From assembly GCF_001824475.1 (NCBI RefSeq), contig NZ_MHXN01000007.1:69611-133610 (forward strand): a DNA stretch of 64,000 bases, given 5' to 3'. Positions 11,869-20,154 of the stretch are shown here, piece by piece (position 1 is the first letter of the stretch; each line of letters opens with the position of its first letter). Below the pieces are notes generated by a model. The model saw nothing but the letters and a program-made list of their open reading frames with translations. It was not told the DNA's origin and did not search any database. The translations under genes and the position numbers were made by a program. Source of the DNA: Phenylobacterium sp. RIFCSPHIGHO2_01_FULL_69_31 (GTDB lineage Bacteria > Pseudomonadota > Alphaproteobacteria > Caulobacterales > Caulobacteraceae).

Positions 11869-12975
11869 ATGCGCAAGGTGGCAGTCGTCGGAGCCGGCAA
11901 GATCGGTTCGACTGTGGTGGATCTGCTGGTGGGGTCGGGCGCCTACGAGGCCGTCCTGATCGACCAGTCCGCCGAGGCCCTGGCCGAGTTCGCCGGCCGC
12001 ACCAACGTGACCACCGCCGCCATGGCCATCGACGAGTCCGGCGCCCTGACCGACAAGCTCACCGGCTGTTTCGCCGTGGTGAACTGCGCGCCCTATCACC
12101 TGACCACCGCCGTCGCCCGGGCCGCCAAGGCCGCCGGCGCGCACTATCTGGACCTGACCGAGGACGTGGCCGCCAGCCGGATCGTCCGCGAACTGGCCAA
12201 GGATTCCAAGACCGCCTTCATCCCGCAGTGCGGCCTGGCGCCCGGCTTCATCACCATCGCCGCCTGGGACCTGATCAAGCACTTCGACCAGCTGCACGAC
12301 GTGCGCCTGCGCGTCGGCGCCCTGCCCCGCTATCCCTCCAACGCCCTGAACTACAACCTGACCTGGTCCACGGACGGGGTGATCAACGAGTACTGCGAGC
12401 CGTGCGAAGCCATCGTGAACGGCAAGCTGCGCGAGACGCCGGCGCTGGAGGAGTGCGAGGAGTTCGCCCTGGACGGCGTGACTTACGAGGCCTTCAACAC
12501 CTCGGGCGGCCTGGGCACCCTTTGCCACACGCTGGACGGCCAGGTGCGGAACCTGAACTACAAGACCATCCGCTATCCGGGCCACGCGGCGATCATGAAG
12601 GCGCTGCTGAACGACCTGAACCTGCGCAACCGCCGGGACGTCTTCAAGGACATCCTGGAAAACTCGGTGCCGGCCACCATGCAGGACGTGGTCATCGTCT
12701 TCGTCACCGTCTCGGGGATGAAGAAGGGGCACCTGATGCAGGAAACCTACGTCAACAAGGTCTACGCCCAGGAGATCGGCGGCGAGGTTAAGAGCGCCAT
12801 CCAGATCACCACCGCCGGCGCGATCTGCGCGGTGCTGGACATGCTGACGGACGGGTCGATCCCCTCGAGCGGCTTCATCCGCCAGGAAGACATCCCGCTG
12901 CACGCCTTCCTCGCCAACCGCTTCGGGCGCTATTACGCCCCGGACGTCCTCCCCCTCCGCGCCGCCGCCGAGTAG
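11869..12975 (+). CDS. Saccharopine dehydrogenase-like protein (lysine catabolism)
   Basis: A 368-residue protein starting at the ATG at 11869, with AAAGGGAGG eight bases upstream. It has an N-terminal Rossmann motif (VAVVGAGKIGSTVVDLL) and the C-terminal domain of the saccharopine dehydrogenase family. In the lysine saccharopine pathway such an enzyme releases glutamate and aminoadipate semialdehyde. The next gene, five bases after the stop, is ALDH7, which oxidises exactly that aldehyde. The divergent Lrp regulator supports an amino-acid breakdown role. A lysine-6-dehydrogenase activity is an alternative within the same fold. Confidence 0.82.
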   Translation: MRKVAVVGAGKIGSTVVDLLVGSGAYEAVLIDQSAEALAEFAGRTNVTTAAMAIDESGALTDKLTGCFAVVNCAPYHLTTAVARAAKAAGAHYLDLTEDVAASRIVRELAKDSKTAFIPQCGLAPGFITIAAWDLIKHFDQLHDVRLRVGALPRYPSNALNYNLTWSTDGVINEYCEPCEAIVNGKLRETPALEECEEFALDGVTYEAFNTSGGLGTLCHTLDGQVRNLNYKTIRYPGHAAIMKALLNDLNLRNRRDVFKDILENSVPATMQDVVIVFVTVSGMKKGHLMQETYVNKVYAQEIGGEVKSAIQITTAGAICAVLDMLTDGSIPSSGFIRQEDIPLHAFLANRFGRYYAPDVLPLRAAAE

Positions 12976-12979
12976 CCCC

Positions 12980-14503
12980 ATGACCGTGCAAGCCAAGATC
13001 ACCTCCGCCTCGGCGGAAGCCGCCGCCGTCCTCGCGCGGCTGGGCGTGGCCGAAGCCCTCTGGACGGGCGGCAACCGCCCCGTCCGCTCGCCCGTCACCG
13101 GCGAGGTGATGGCCCAGGTCCACGACGCCTCGAAGGCCGAGGTGGACGCCGCCATCGAGGCTGCCCACGCCGCCTTCCTGGCCTGGCGCAACGTGCCCGC
13201 CCCCCGCCGCGGGGAGCTGGTGCGCCTGCTGGGCGAAGAGCTGCGCGCGGCCAAGGCCGACCTCGGCGCCCTCGTCACCCTGGAAGCCGGCAAGGTGACT
13301 TCGGAATCCCTGGGCGAAGTCCAGGAGATGATCGACATCTGCGACTATGCCGTGGGCCTGTCGCGCCAGCTGTTCGGCCTGACCATCGCCACCGAGCGTC
13401 CGGATCACCGGATGATGGAGACGTGGCACCCGCTGGGCGTCGTGGGCGTCATCTCGGCCTTCAACTTCCCCGTGGCCGTCTGGTCGTGGAATTCGGCCCT
13501 GGCCTTCGTCTGCGGCGATTCCTGCGTCTGGAAGCCCTCGGAGAAGACCCCGCTGACGGCCCTGGCGGTCCAGGCGCTGTTCGACCGCGCCTGCGCCAAG
13601 TTCGGCGAGGTCCCCGCCGGCCTGTCGTCGGTGGTGATCGGCGGCCGAGAGGTGGGCGAGGCCCTGGTCGACCATCCCAAGGTCCCGCTGGTCAGCGCCA
13701 CCGGCTCCACGGCCATGGGCCGCGCCGTCGGCCCGCGGCTGGCGCAACGGTTTGCCCGCGCGCTCCTGGAACTGGGCGGCAACAATGCGGCGATCATCGC
13801 GCCGACCGCCGACCTGGACCTGGCGCTGCGGGGCGTGGCCTTCGCGGCCATGGGCACCGCCGGCCAGCGCTGCACCACCCTGCGCCGGCTGTTCGTCCAC
13901 GAAAGCCAGTACGACGCGTTCCTGCCCCGCCTGAAGGCAGCCTATGGCTCGGTGAAGGTCGGCGATCCCCGTGAGACGGGCACGCTGGTCGGCCCGCTGA
14001 TCGACGCCCAGGGCTTCGAGCTGATGCAGAAGGCCCTGGCCGACGCCAAGGCGGCGGGCGGCAAGGTCACCGGCGGCGAGCGCGTGGAGATGGGCGAGGC
14101 GTTCTATGCCCGGCCCGCCTTGGTCGAGATGGACAGTCAGGCCGAGGTGGTGAAGCGGGAGACCTTCGCCCCGATCCTCTATGTCATGAAGTACCGCGAC
14201 CTGGACGAGGCCATCGCGCTGCAGAACGACGTGCCGCAGGGCCTGTCGTCCTCGATCTTCACCAACGACATGCGCGAGGCCGAGCTGTTCATCTCGGCCC
14301 GCGGCTCGGACTGCGGCATCGCCAACGTCAACATCGGCCCCTCGGGCGCCGAGATCGGCGGCGCGTTCGGCGGCGAAAAGGAGACGGGCGGCGGCCGCGA
14401 GGCGGGCTCCGACTCCTGGAAGGCCTACATGCGCCGCGCCACCAACACCCTGAACTACGGCAAGACCCTGCCCCTGGCTCAAGGCGTCAAGTTCGACGTT
14501 TAG
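12980..14503 (+). CDS. amaB: L-aminoadipate-semialdehyde dehydrogenase (ALDH7/AmaB)
   Basis: A 507-residue aldehyde dehydrogenase of the ALDH7 (antiquitin) group. Catalytic E264 lies in LELGGNN and nucleophile C298 in GQRCTTLRR. The C-terminal GGEKETGGGREAGSD and MRRATNTLNYG motifs are distinctive for this group. It oxidises alpha-aminoadipate semialdehyde to alpha-aminoadipate with NAD(P)+. It forms a tight operon with the saccharopine dehydrogenase-like gene, so together they make a lysine degradation module. A palindromic repeat that could stop transcription follows. Confidence 0.92.
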   Translation: MTVQAKITSASAEAAAVLARLGVAEALWTGGNRPVRSPVTGEVMAQVHDASKAEVDAAIEAAHAAFLAWRNVPAPRRGELVRLLGEELRAAKADLGALVTLEAGKVTSESLGEVQEMIDICDYAVGLSRQLFGLTIATERPDHRMMETWHPLGVVGVISAFNFPVAVWSWNSALAFVCGDSCVWKPSEKTPLTALAVQALFDRACAKFGEVPAGLSSVVIGGREVGEALVDHPKVPLVSATGSTAMGRAVGPRLAQRFARALLELGGNNAAIIAPTADLDLALRGVAFAAMGTAGQRCTTLRRLFVHESQYDAFLPRLKAAYGSVKVGDPRETGTLVGPLIDAQGFELMQKALADAKAAGGKVTGGERVEMGEAFYARPALVEMDSQAEVVKRETFAPILYVMKYRDLDEAIALQNDVPQGLSSSIFTNDMREAELFISARGSDCGIANVNIGPSGAEIGGAFGGEKETGGGREAGSDSWKAYMRRATNTLNYGKTLPLAQGVKFDV

Positions 14504-14510
14504 GCGTTTC

Positions 14511-14676
14511 CAGCTCCTCCCCCGCGCAGCGGGGGAGGTGGATCGGCGCCATAGGCGGCGAGACGGAGGGGGCGTAAGACCGCCGGCTCCGAGCTTGCGG
14601 CCTAACGCCCCTTCCGTCAGCTTCGCTGCCACCTCCCCCCGTCCTCTCCAGGACGCGGGAGGAGCGGGAAGAGCGA
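14511..14676. repeat. Caulobacterales-type palindromic intergenic repeat
   Basis: A mosaic inverted repeat fills the gap between amaB and the moxR gene. Its first hairpin pairs CCTCCCCCGC (14516-14525) with GCGGGGGAGG (14529-14538) around a 3-base loop. AGCTCCTCCC at the left edge is mirrored by GGGAGGAGC near 14668. GACGGAGGGGGCG is mirrored by CGCCCCTTCCGTC, and a small CAGC-TTC-GCTG hairpin lies inside. I recognise this pattern as a repeat common in Caulobacter and relatives, from memory. The first hairpin could also act as a terminator for the upstream operon. Confidence 0.7.
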
Positions 14677-14681
14677 CGCGT

Positions 14682-14695
14682 CAAACGGGCGTTTG
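14682..14695. promoter_or_regulatory. Operator-like palindrome CAAAC-GGGC-GTTTG upstream of moxR
   Basis: A perfect inverted repeat (5-base arms, 4-base spacer) about 62 bases upstream of the proposed moxR start. It agrees at 12 of 14 positions with the palindrome in front of the MDR oxidoreductase at 35862. The layout resembles TetR-family sites. No TetR gene lies in the window. Confidence 0.4.
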
Positions 14696-14756
14696 CCTGA
14701 CCGACGCGGCCTTGGCACAATCGGGCTTTCAGAACTTCATTTCGAAAGACCCTGTT

Positions 14757-15710
14757 TTGACCATTTCCCCTCCGGCGGCGGCGGCCAACGCCGCCGACCC
14801 GCTGGCCTCCGTCGACGCCCTGATCGAGGGCCTGGGCTCGGTCGGCTACATCGCCTCGCGCCGCATCGCGACCGCCCTCTTCATGGCCGTGAAGCTGGAG
14901 AAGCCGATCCTGGTGGAGGGCTCGGCCGGGGTCGGCAAGACCGAGCTGGCCCTGTCCACCGCCACGCTCCTCGGCCTGCCGCTGATCCGGATGCAGTGCT
15001 ACGAGGGCCTGGACGAGTCCAAGGCGCTGTACGAGTGGAAGTACGGCAAGCAGCTGCTCTACACCCAGATCCTCAAGGACCGGATGGGCGAGACCCTGGC
15101 CGACGCGCCCGACATGGACGCGGCCATGGAGCGCCTGCACGGCATGGGCGACCTGTTCTTCTCCGAGCCGTTCCTAGAGCCGCGGCCGCTGATGAAGGCG
15201 CTGCGCGAGGACGATGGCTGCGTCCTCCTGATCGACGAGGTGGACAAGTCGGACGAGGCGTTCGAGGCGTTCCTGCTGGAGGTGCTGTCGGCCTATCAGG
15301 TCTCAGTGCCTGAACTGGGCGTCCTGAAGGCCAAGACGCCGCCGCTAGTGTTCCTGACCTCGAACAACGTCCGCGACCTGGGCGACGCCCTGAAGCGCCG
15401 CTGCCTGCACCTGCACATCCCCTTGCCCGAGGCGGCGCTGGAGGAGCGGATCGTGGCCAGCCGCGTGCCCGGCATCGAGGCGAAGCTGACCCGCGAGCTG
15501 GTGGCCTTCGTCCAGACCCTGCGCAGCCTGGATCTGCGCAAGTCGCCGTCGATCTCGGAGACCGTGGACTGGGCCCGCGCCCTGGTGCTGCTGCACGCCG
15601 GCAGCCTGGCGCCGGAGGTGGTCCGCGACACCCTGAACGTGATCCTGAAGTTCGAGCAGGACATCGCGGCGGTCGAGCCCCAGGTGGTCGAGCTGCTGCA
15701 CCGCAAGTGA
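14757..15710 (+). CDS. MoxR-family AAA+ ATPase
   Basis: About 317 residues from the proposed TTG start at 14757. No ATG or GTG lies in a sensible place, and the open frame upstream runs through the palindromic repeat. Walker A is GSAGVGKT (residues 55-62) and Walker B is VLLIDEVDKSDEAF; sensor 1 is FLTSNN. MoxR ATPases act as chaperones with VWA-domain partners, and the following gene is one, overlapping this stop (TGATG). Related pairs help assemble metal enzymes such as CO dehydrogenase. The client here is unknown; the Mo-hydroxylase about 5 kb away is only a possibility. Confidence 0.88.
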   Translation: MTISPPAAAANAADPLASVDALIEGLGSVGYIASRRIATALFMAVKLEKPILVEGSAGVGKTELALSTATLLGLPLIRMQCYEGLDESKALYEWKYGKQLLYTQILKDRMGETLADAPDMDAAMERLHGMGDLFFSEPFLEPRPLMKALREDDGCVLLIDEVDKSDEAFEAFLLEVLSAYQVSVPELGVLKAKTPPLVFLTSNNVRDLGDALKRRCLHLHIPLPEAALEERIVASRVPGIEAKLTRELVAFVQTLRSLDLRKSPSISETVDWARALVLLHAGSLAPEVVRDTLNVILKFEQDIAAVEPQVVELLHRK

Positions 15711-17071
15711 TGCAGCACACCCTCGAACAGTTCTTCCGCGCCCTGCGCGCCGCCGACGTCCGGGTCTCGCCGGCCGAGGCGATCGACGCCAGCCGGGCGG
15801 TGGCGGTCACCGGCTACGGCGACCGGACCCTGTTCCGCGACGCCCTGTGCTCGACTCTGGCCAAGTCTGCCGAGGAGGTGGGCCGGTTCGAGGCGGTGTT
15901 CGACACCTTCTTCGCCCGCGACGCCGCGCCCCCGCCGCCGCCCGAGGGCTCGGAGCGGGACGAGCCGTCCGAAGAGGACATGGCGGCCACCGAAAGCTCG
16001 CCGCTTGCCCAGGCGGTGCTGCAAGGCGACAGCGCCCAGGTCCAGCAGTCCATGGAGGAAGCGGCCGCCCGCGCCGGCGTCGCCGACATCCGCCTGACCA
16101 CCCAGCGCTCGCGCCTGACGCGGCGGCTGCTGGAGGAGATGGGGCTGGAGGAGATCGAGCGGATCATCGCCAATGCCCGCCGCATGCCCAACGGCGAGGG
16201 CGAGGGGCTGGCCGACCGGCTGGATCAGGCGCGGCGCGAGCTGTTCGCCCAGGCCCAGCAGTATGTGGCGCGGCAGCATGATCTCTACGCCGCAGGCTCG
16301 GCCCGGGAGCTGCGCGAGGAGCGGCTGGCGCGGAAGCAGCTGAACGCCGACGGCGGGGTCGATCCCGTGGACTACCAGCTCATGCAGGCGCTGGTGAAGA
16401 AGATGGCCAAGCGGCTGGCCACCAAGTACGCGCGCCGCCGCCGCGCCGCTCAGAAGGGCCACCTGGACGTCCGCAAGACCCTGCGCCGGTCGATGGCCTA
16501 TGGCGGCGTGCCGTTCCGGATCGAGTGGAAGGTCAAGAAGGTCGACAAGCCGTCGATCGTGGCGATCTGCGACGTCAGCAAGTCGGTGGCCGCGGCCGCC
16601 CAGTTCCTGCTGACCTTCCTCTATTCGCTGAACGAGGTGGTCGACCGGATGGACGCCTTCGCCTTCTCCGGGCGGATGATCAGCGTGAACGACATCCTGG
16701 ACGAGAACGGGGTCGAGGGCGCGATCCTGAAGGTGCTGCAGGAGATCGGCTTCCAGCAGACCGACTATGGCCGCTCGCTACAGGACTTCGCCGACCAGCA
16801 CCTCGACAGCCTGGACCGCCGCACCACGGTGATCTTCCTGGGCGACGGCCGGTCGAACTTCGCCGACCCGCGCCTCGATATCATGAAGCAGATCCACGAC
16901 CGGAGCCGCGCGGTGATCTGGCTGAACCCAGAGCCCGAGAGCTATTGGGGCCAGGGCGACAGCGTGATGAACCGCTACGCCCGCTTCTGCCACGTGGCCA
17001 AGCAGTGCGGCACCATCGAGCAGCTGGAGCGGATCATCGAGGACGTGCTCAGGAGCTACGTCCCGCACTGA
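15710..17071 (+). CDS. VWA domain-containing CoxE-like protein
   Basis: A 453-residue protein starting at the ATG that overlaps the moxR stop (a GTG one codon earlier is less likely). The N-terminal half is helical and charged. The C-terminal half is a von Willebrand A domain with the metal-site motif DVSKS, and FLGDGRSNF and WLNPEPESYWGQGDS further on. CoxE-type proteins work with MoxR ATPases. The 3' end overlaps, in opposite orientation, the extended C-terminal frame of the MFS gene. Confidence 0.88.
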   Translation: MQHTLEQFFRALRAADVRVSPAEAIDASRAVAVTGYGDRTLFRDALCSTLAKSAEEVGRFEAVFDTFFARDAAPPPPPEGSERDEPSEEDMAATESSPLAQAVLQGDSAQVQQSMEEAAARAGVADIRLTTQRSRLTRRLLEEMGLEEIERIIANARRMPNGEGEGLADRLDQARRELFAQAQQYVARQHDLYAAGSARELREERLARKQLNADGGVDPVDYQLMQALVKKMAKRLATKYARRRRAAQKGHLDVRKTLRRSMAYGGVPFRIEWKVKKVDKPSIVAICDVSKSVAAAAQFLLTFLYSLNEVVDRMDAFAFSGRMISVNDILDENGVEGAILKVLQEIGFQQTDYGRSLQDFADQHLDSLDRRTTVIFLGDGRSNFADPRLDIMKQIHDRSRAVIWLNPEPESYWGQGDSVMNRYARFCHVAKQCGTIEQLERIIEDVLRSYVPH

Positions 17072-17092
17072 CGTCCCCGGCGCGCTTCACCT

Positions 17093-18553
17093 TCAGCGCT
17101 GCCGTGATGTGTTCGTGCCGCGCCCGCGTGATGGCGTAGGGGGCGAACACCAGGGCGCCGAGGCCGACCAGCACGGCCGGAACCCAGCCCCAGGCCAGGA
17201 CCAGGTGGGACAGAACATCCTCCGGACCACGGCGTTCACCTGCCGGCCGACATCGCGGGGGAAGCGCAGCAGGTCCAGGGCGAAGCCGCCGATCAGGAGG
17301 CCCATGCCGTTGGAGGCCTTGCCCGCAAAACCGAGCCCGGAGAAGAACAGCCCCTCCCGGCGGGAGCCATGCAGGTGCTCGTGCTCTTCGGCCGCGTCGG
17401 CCATCATCGACGGGAACACGATGAAGACGAGGCCCGAGGCCAGGCCGAAGATCAGGGCGCTGGCGCAGAGCCACGGCAAGGCGTCCGCGCCGACGGGGGC
17501 GAAGAGGCCCAGGCCGCGCGCCCCCGGCAGGACGATCCAGCCGATGGCGACCAGGGCGAAGCCGATGGCGGCCACCGTCTTCTTCTCCATCCTGCGCAGC
17601 AGCGCGGGCGTCAGCGGCACGCCCGCCAGAATGCCGGCCAGGTAGACGTAGGTGATCACCTGGATCGTCTCAGGCCGGAGCTTCCAGACGAAGACGTAGG
17701 TGTGGTTGTTCAGGGCCTGGTGCACGCCCACGGCGCTGGCGAACAGCAGCATCGAGAGGAACAGGATCAGGAAGGTGCGGTTGCGCAGGATCTCCGTCAC
17801 CTCGCCGACGAAGCGGCTGATCATCGGCTCCGGCGCGGTGCTGGGTTGCGGCAGGGCGGCCGCATAGCGCCAGACGCCGGCGCAGCAGATGAGCCCGCCT
17901 GCGAGGACGAGGGCCGCGATCGTCCAGCCGAAGGCGGGATAGCGCGCCGGATCCTGCAGGCCGCCCTCGCCGGCGAAGAACACCGAATAGGCCAGGGCGG
18001 TGATCAGGACGCTGATCAGAATGCCGGAGAGCAGGCGGTAGGCCACGATGCGCGAGCGCTCGACGTAGTCGTCCGACATCTCTCCGCCCAGGGCGAAGTA
18101 GGGAATGTTGTACATCGAGGCGAAGGCGCGGACGCTGCCCTTGGTCAGGGTGAGCCAGACGAACAGCAGGAAGGGCGTCATTCCCGACGGCGGGGCGAAC
18201 AGCAGGCCCATGGTGACCATGGTCAGCGGCGCGGCGAGCAGCATCATCGGCAGGCGGCGGCCGAAGCGGGACCTGACGCTGTCCGACCAGGAGCCGATCA
18301 GCGGGTCGAGGGCCGCGTCCACGGTCATGCTGATGGCGAGCGCAGCGCCCACCATGCTGCCCGAGAGGCCGAGAACCGCCGTGTAGTAGAAGAAGATGAA
18401 GGCGTTGATCGCCAGGTAGCCGGACTCGATGAACTGCCCGATGCTGTAGAAGAACTTCACCGCGCCCGAGGGCTTCAACGCGCCCTCATGCGACGCCGCC
18501 TGGGTCCCGGCGGCCTCACCGCCCATGCCTTGTACGCCGTCCACGACCGCCAC
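17093..18553 (-). CDS. MFS transporter (GPH sugar/cation symporter type), frameshifted near C-terminus
   Basis: A 12-helix transporter of the glycoside-pentoside-hexuronide group, similar along its length to the neighbouring gene. The GTG at 18553 is chosen because GGGAGGAAACCAG stands directly before it. After ALDLLRFPRDVG the frame loses similarity and ends at 17093 with a Trp/Pro/Arg-rich tail. The expected last helix (VLAWGWVPAVLVGLGALVF, then ITRARH) is encoded one frame away and ends at 17049. A single missing base at about 17224-17228 explains this. Either TM12 is truly lost or there is a sequence error. The substrate is unknown. Confidence 0.7.
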   Translation of the reverse strand: MAVVDGVQGMGGEAAGTQAASHEGALKPSGAVKFFYSIGQFIESGYLAINAFIFFYYTAVLGLSGSMVGAALAISMTVDAALDPLIGSWSDSVRSRFGRRLPMMLLAAPLTMVTMGLLFAPPSGMTPFLLFVWLTLTKGSVRAFASMYNIPYFALGGEMSDDYVERSRIVAYRLLSGILISVLITALAYSVFFAGEGGLQDPARYPAFGWTIAALVLAGGLICCAGVWRYAAALPQPSTAPEPMISRFVGEVTEILRNRTFLILFLSMLLFASAVGVHQALNNHTYVFVWKLRPETIQVITYVYLAGILAGVPLTPALLRRMEKKTVAAIGFALVAIGWIVLPGARGLGLFAPVGADALPWLCASALIFGLASGLVFIVFPSMMADAAEEHEHLHGSRREGLFFSGLGFAGKASNGMGLLIGGFALDLLRFPRDVGRQVNAVVRRMFCPTWSWPGAGFRPCWSASAPWCSPPTPSRGRGTNTSRQR

Positions 18554-18638
18554 CTGGTTTCCTCCCGTGCGGTTCTTGTTGTGGAAACGGTAGCCCCCTG
18601 CCGACCCGTGGCAACCATGACCCCACGTCACGCGCGCC

Positions 18639-20078
18639 CTATTCCGCCGCCTCCAGGGCCGCGGCGACCTCGGCGTGGCGACGGCGGGTGATCGTATAGG
18701 CCCCCAGGATCGCGATGGCGCCGACGACCACGATCGCGCCGAAGGGGCCCCAGGCGAACAGGATCCGGTGCTGGAGCGGCTCCGAGAGCGTCAGCCCTAT
18801 GTCGCGGCCGGCGTCCTTGGGAAACCGGATCAGGTCCAGCAGGAAGCCCGAGACCAGAACGCCGAGGCCGGTGGCCGCCTTGAACGCAAAGCCCAGGCCC
18901 GCGAAATAGAGCCCCTCGCGGCGGCGGCCGAACAGATGCCGATGTTCGTCGGCTGCGTCGGCCATCATCGAGGGGAAGGCGATGGCGCAGAACCCCGCGC
19001 CGAGCCCCGCGACCGCGACCAGGGCCGACAGGAGCGGCGTCGCGGCCGCGCCCTCCAGCGTCACCAGCCCCGCGATCCGCGGCAGGCCGAGCAGAAGCCA
19101 GGCGCCCCCGACCAGGCCCATGCCAATCATCGCCACCGTCTTCTTCTCGATCACGCGCGACACCAGCGGAGTCAGCGGCACGCCCAGGAAGAGGCCCCCG
19201 AGGAAGAAGAAGGTGGCGGTCTGGATCATCTGCGGCTGCAGCTTCCAGACGAAGACGTAGGCATGGCTGTTGAAGGCCGAATTCACGCCGACCGCCGTGT
19301 AGCAGACGCCCGCGGCGAAGAAGAGGATGCGGAACGAAGGGTTGCGGAAGATCTCCGCCACCTCGCCAGGCAGGCGTCGCAGCAGGTGGCGGTCCACTGT
19401 GGGAACGCCGGGAAGCGAAGCGGCGTAACGCGCCGAGCCGATCGTGGAGATCAGGGTCGAGACGGCGATGATCGCCGCGATCGTCCAGCCGAAGCCGGGA
19501 TAGCCCTCGGGCTTCTGCAATCCGCCCTCGCCCTTGAAGAACACCGAATAGGCCAGGCCCGTGGCGGCGCCGGTGGCGAGGATGCCGAAGACCGTGCGCC
19601 AGGCCACGACGCTGGACCGCTCGTGATAGTCGGCGGACATCTCGGCGCCGAGGGCGACGTAGGGCACGTGGAACATCGAGACGCCGGCCCGCACCACGAT
19701 CGCCCAGCCGGCCAGCCAGGCGAAGAGCGCAAGGTCGGGCAGGCCTGCCGGCGGGGCGAACAGCATGCCGACGCTCAAGGCCATCAGCGGCCCGCCGAAC
19801 GCCATCAGCGGAATGCGGCGGCCGAAGCGCGAGCGGATGTTGTCGGACCAGGAGCCGAAGAACGGATCGACCGCGGCGTCCGCGCAGAGGCCCAGGAACA
19901 GGGCCGCGCCGACCAGGCTGCCCGACAGCCCCAGCACCGCCGTGTAGTAGAAGAAGACGAACGCCACGGCGGCGATGAACGACGACTCGCCCATGTTCCC
20001 CAGGCCGTAGAGGAACTTGACCGGCAGGCTCGGCCGAGGAGGCGCGGCCGTGGGCCGAGCTTCGATCCCCTCCGCCAA
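18639..20078 (-). CDS. MFS transporter (GPH sugar/cation symporter type)
   Basis: About 479 residues and 12 membrane helices, with GSWSDNIRSRFGRR, the characteristic loop between helices 2 and 3 of the GPH family. It ends with an intact TM12 and ITRRRH tail. The start is uncertain: TTG at 20078 follows GGGAGGATGAT closely, while in-frame starts extend to 20135. It is a paralogue of the next gene downstream on the same strand, so this is a tandem duplication with divergence. GPH members move sugars or glycosides with Na+ or H+. Confidence 0.82.
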   Translation of the reverse strand: MAEGIEARPTAAPPRPSLPVKFLYGLGNMGESSFIAAVAFVFFYYTAVLGLSGSLVGAALFLGLCADAAVDPFFGSWSDNIRSRFGRRIPLMAFGGPLMALSVGMLFAPPAGLPDLALFAWLAGWAIVVRAGVSMFHVPYVALGAEMSADYHERSSVVAWRTVFGILATGAATGLAYSVFFKGEGGLQKPEGYPGFGWTIAAIIAVSTLISTIGSARYAASLPGVPTVDRHLLRRLPGEVAEIFRNPSFRILFFAAGVCYTAVGVNSAFNSHAYVFVWKLQPQMIQTATFFFLGGLFLGVPLTPLVSRVIEKKTVAMIGMGLVGGAWLLLGLPRIAGLVTLEGAAATPLLSALVAVAGLGAGFCAIAFPSMMADAADEHRHLFGRRREGLYFAGLGFAFKAATGLGVLVSGFLLDLIRFPKDAGRDIGLTLSEPLQHRILFAWGPFGAIVVVGAIAILGAYTITRRRHAEVAAALEAAE

Positions 20079-20154
20079 ATCATCCTCCCGCACGCCGTGG
20101 GCGCTGGACCGTATTCCCTGCGCGGCCGCAGGCAAGCCTCAGGCGTGCGTCGGC

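Noticed and set aside
14538-14756. Longer N-terminus for the MoxR protein
   Set aside because: It would translate the palindromic repeat and gives no family match before residue 15 of the proposed TTG start.
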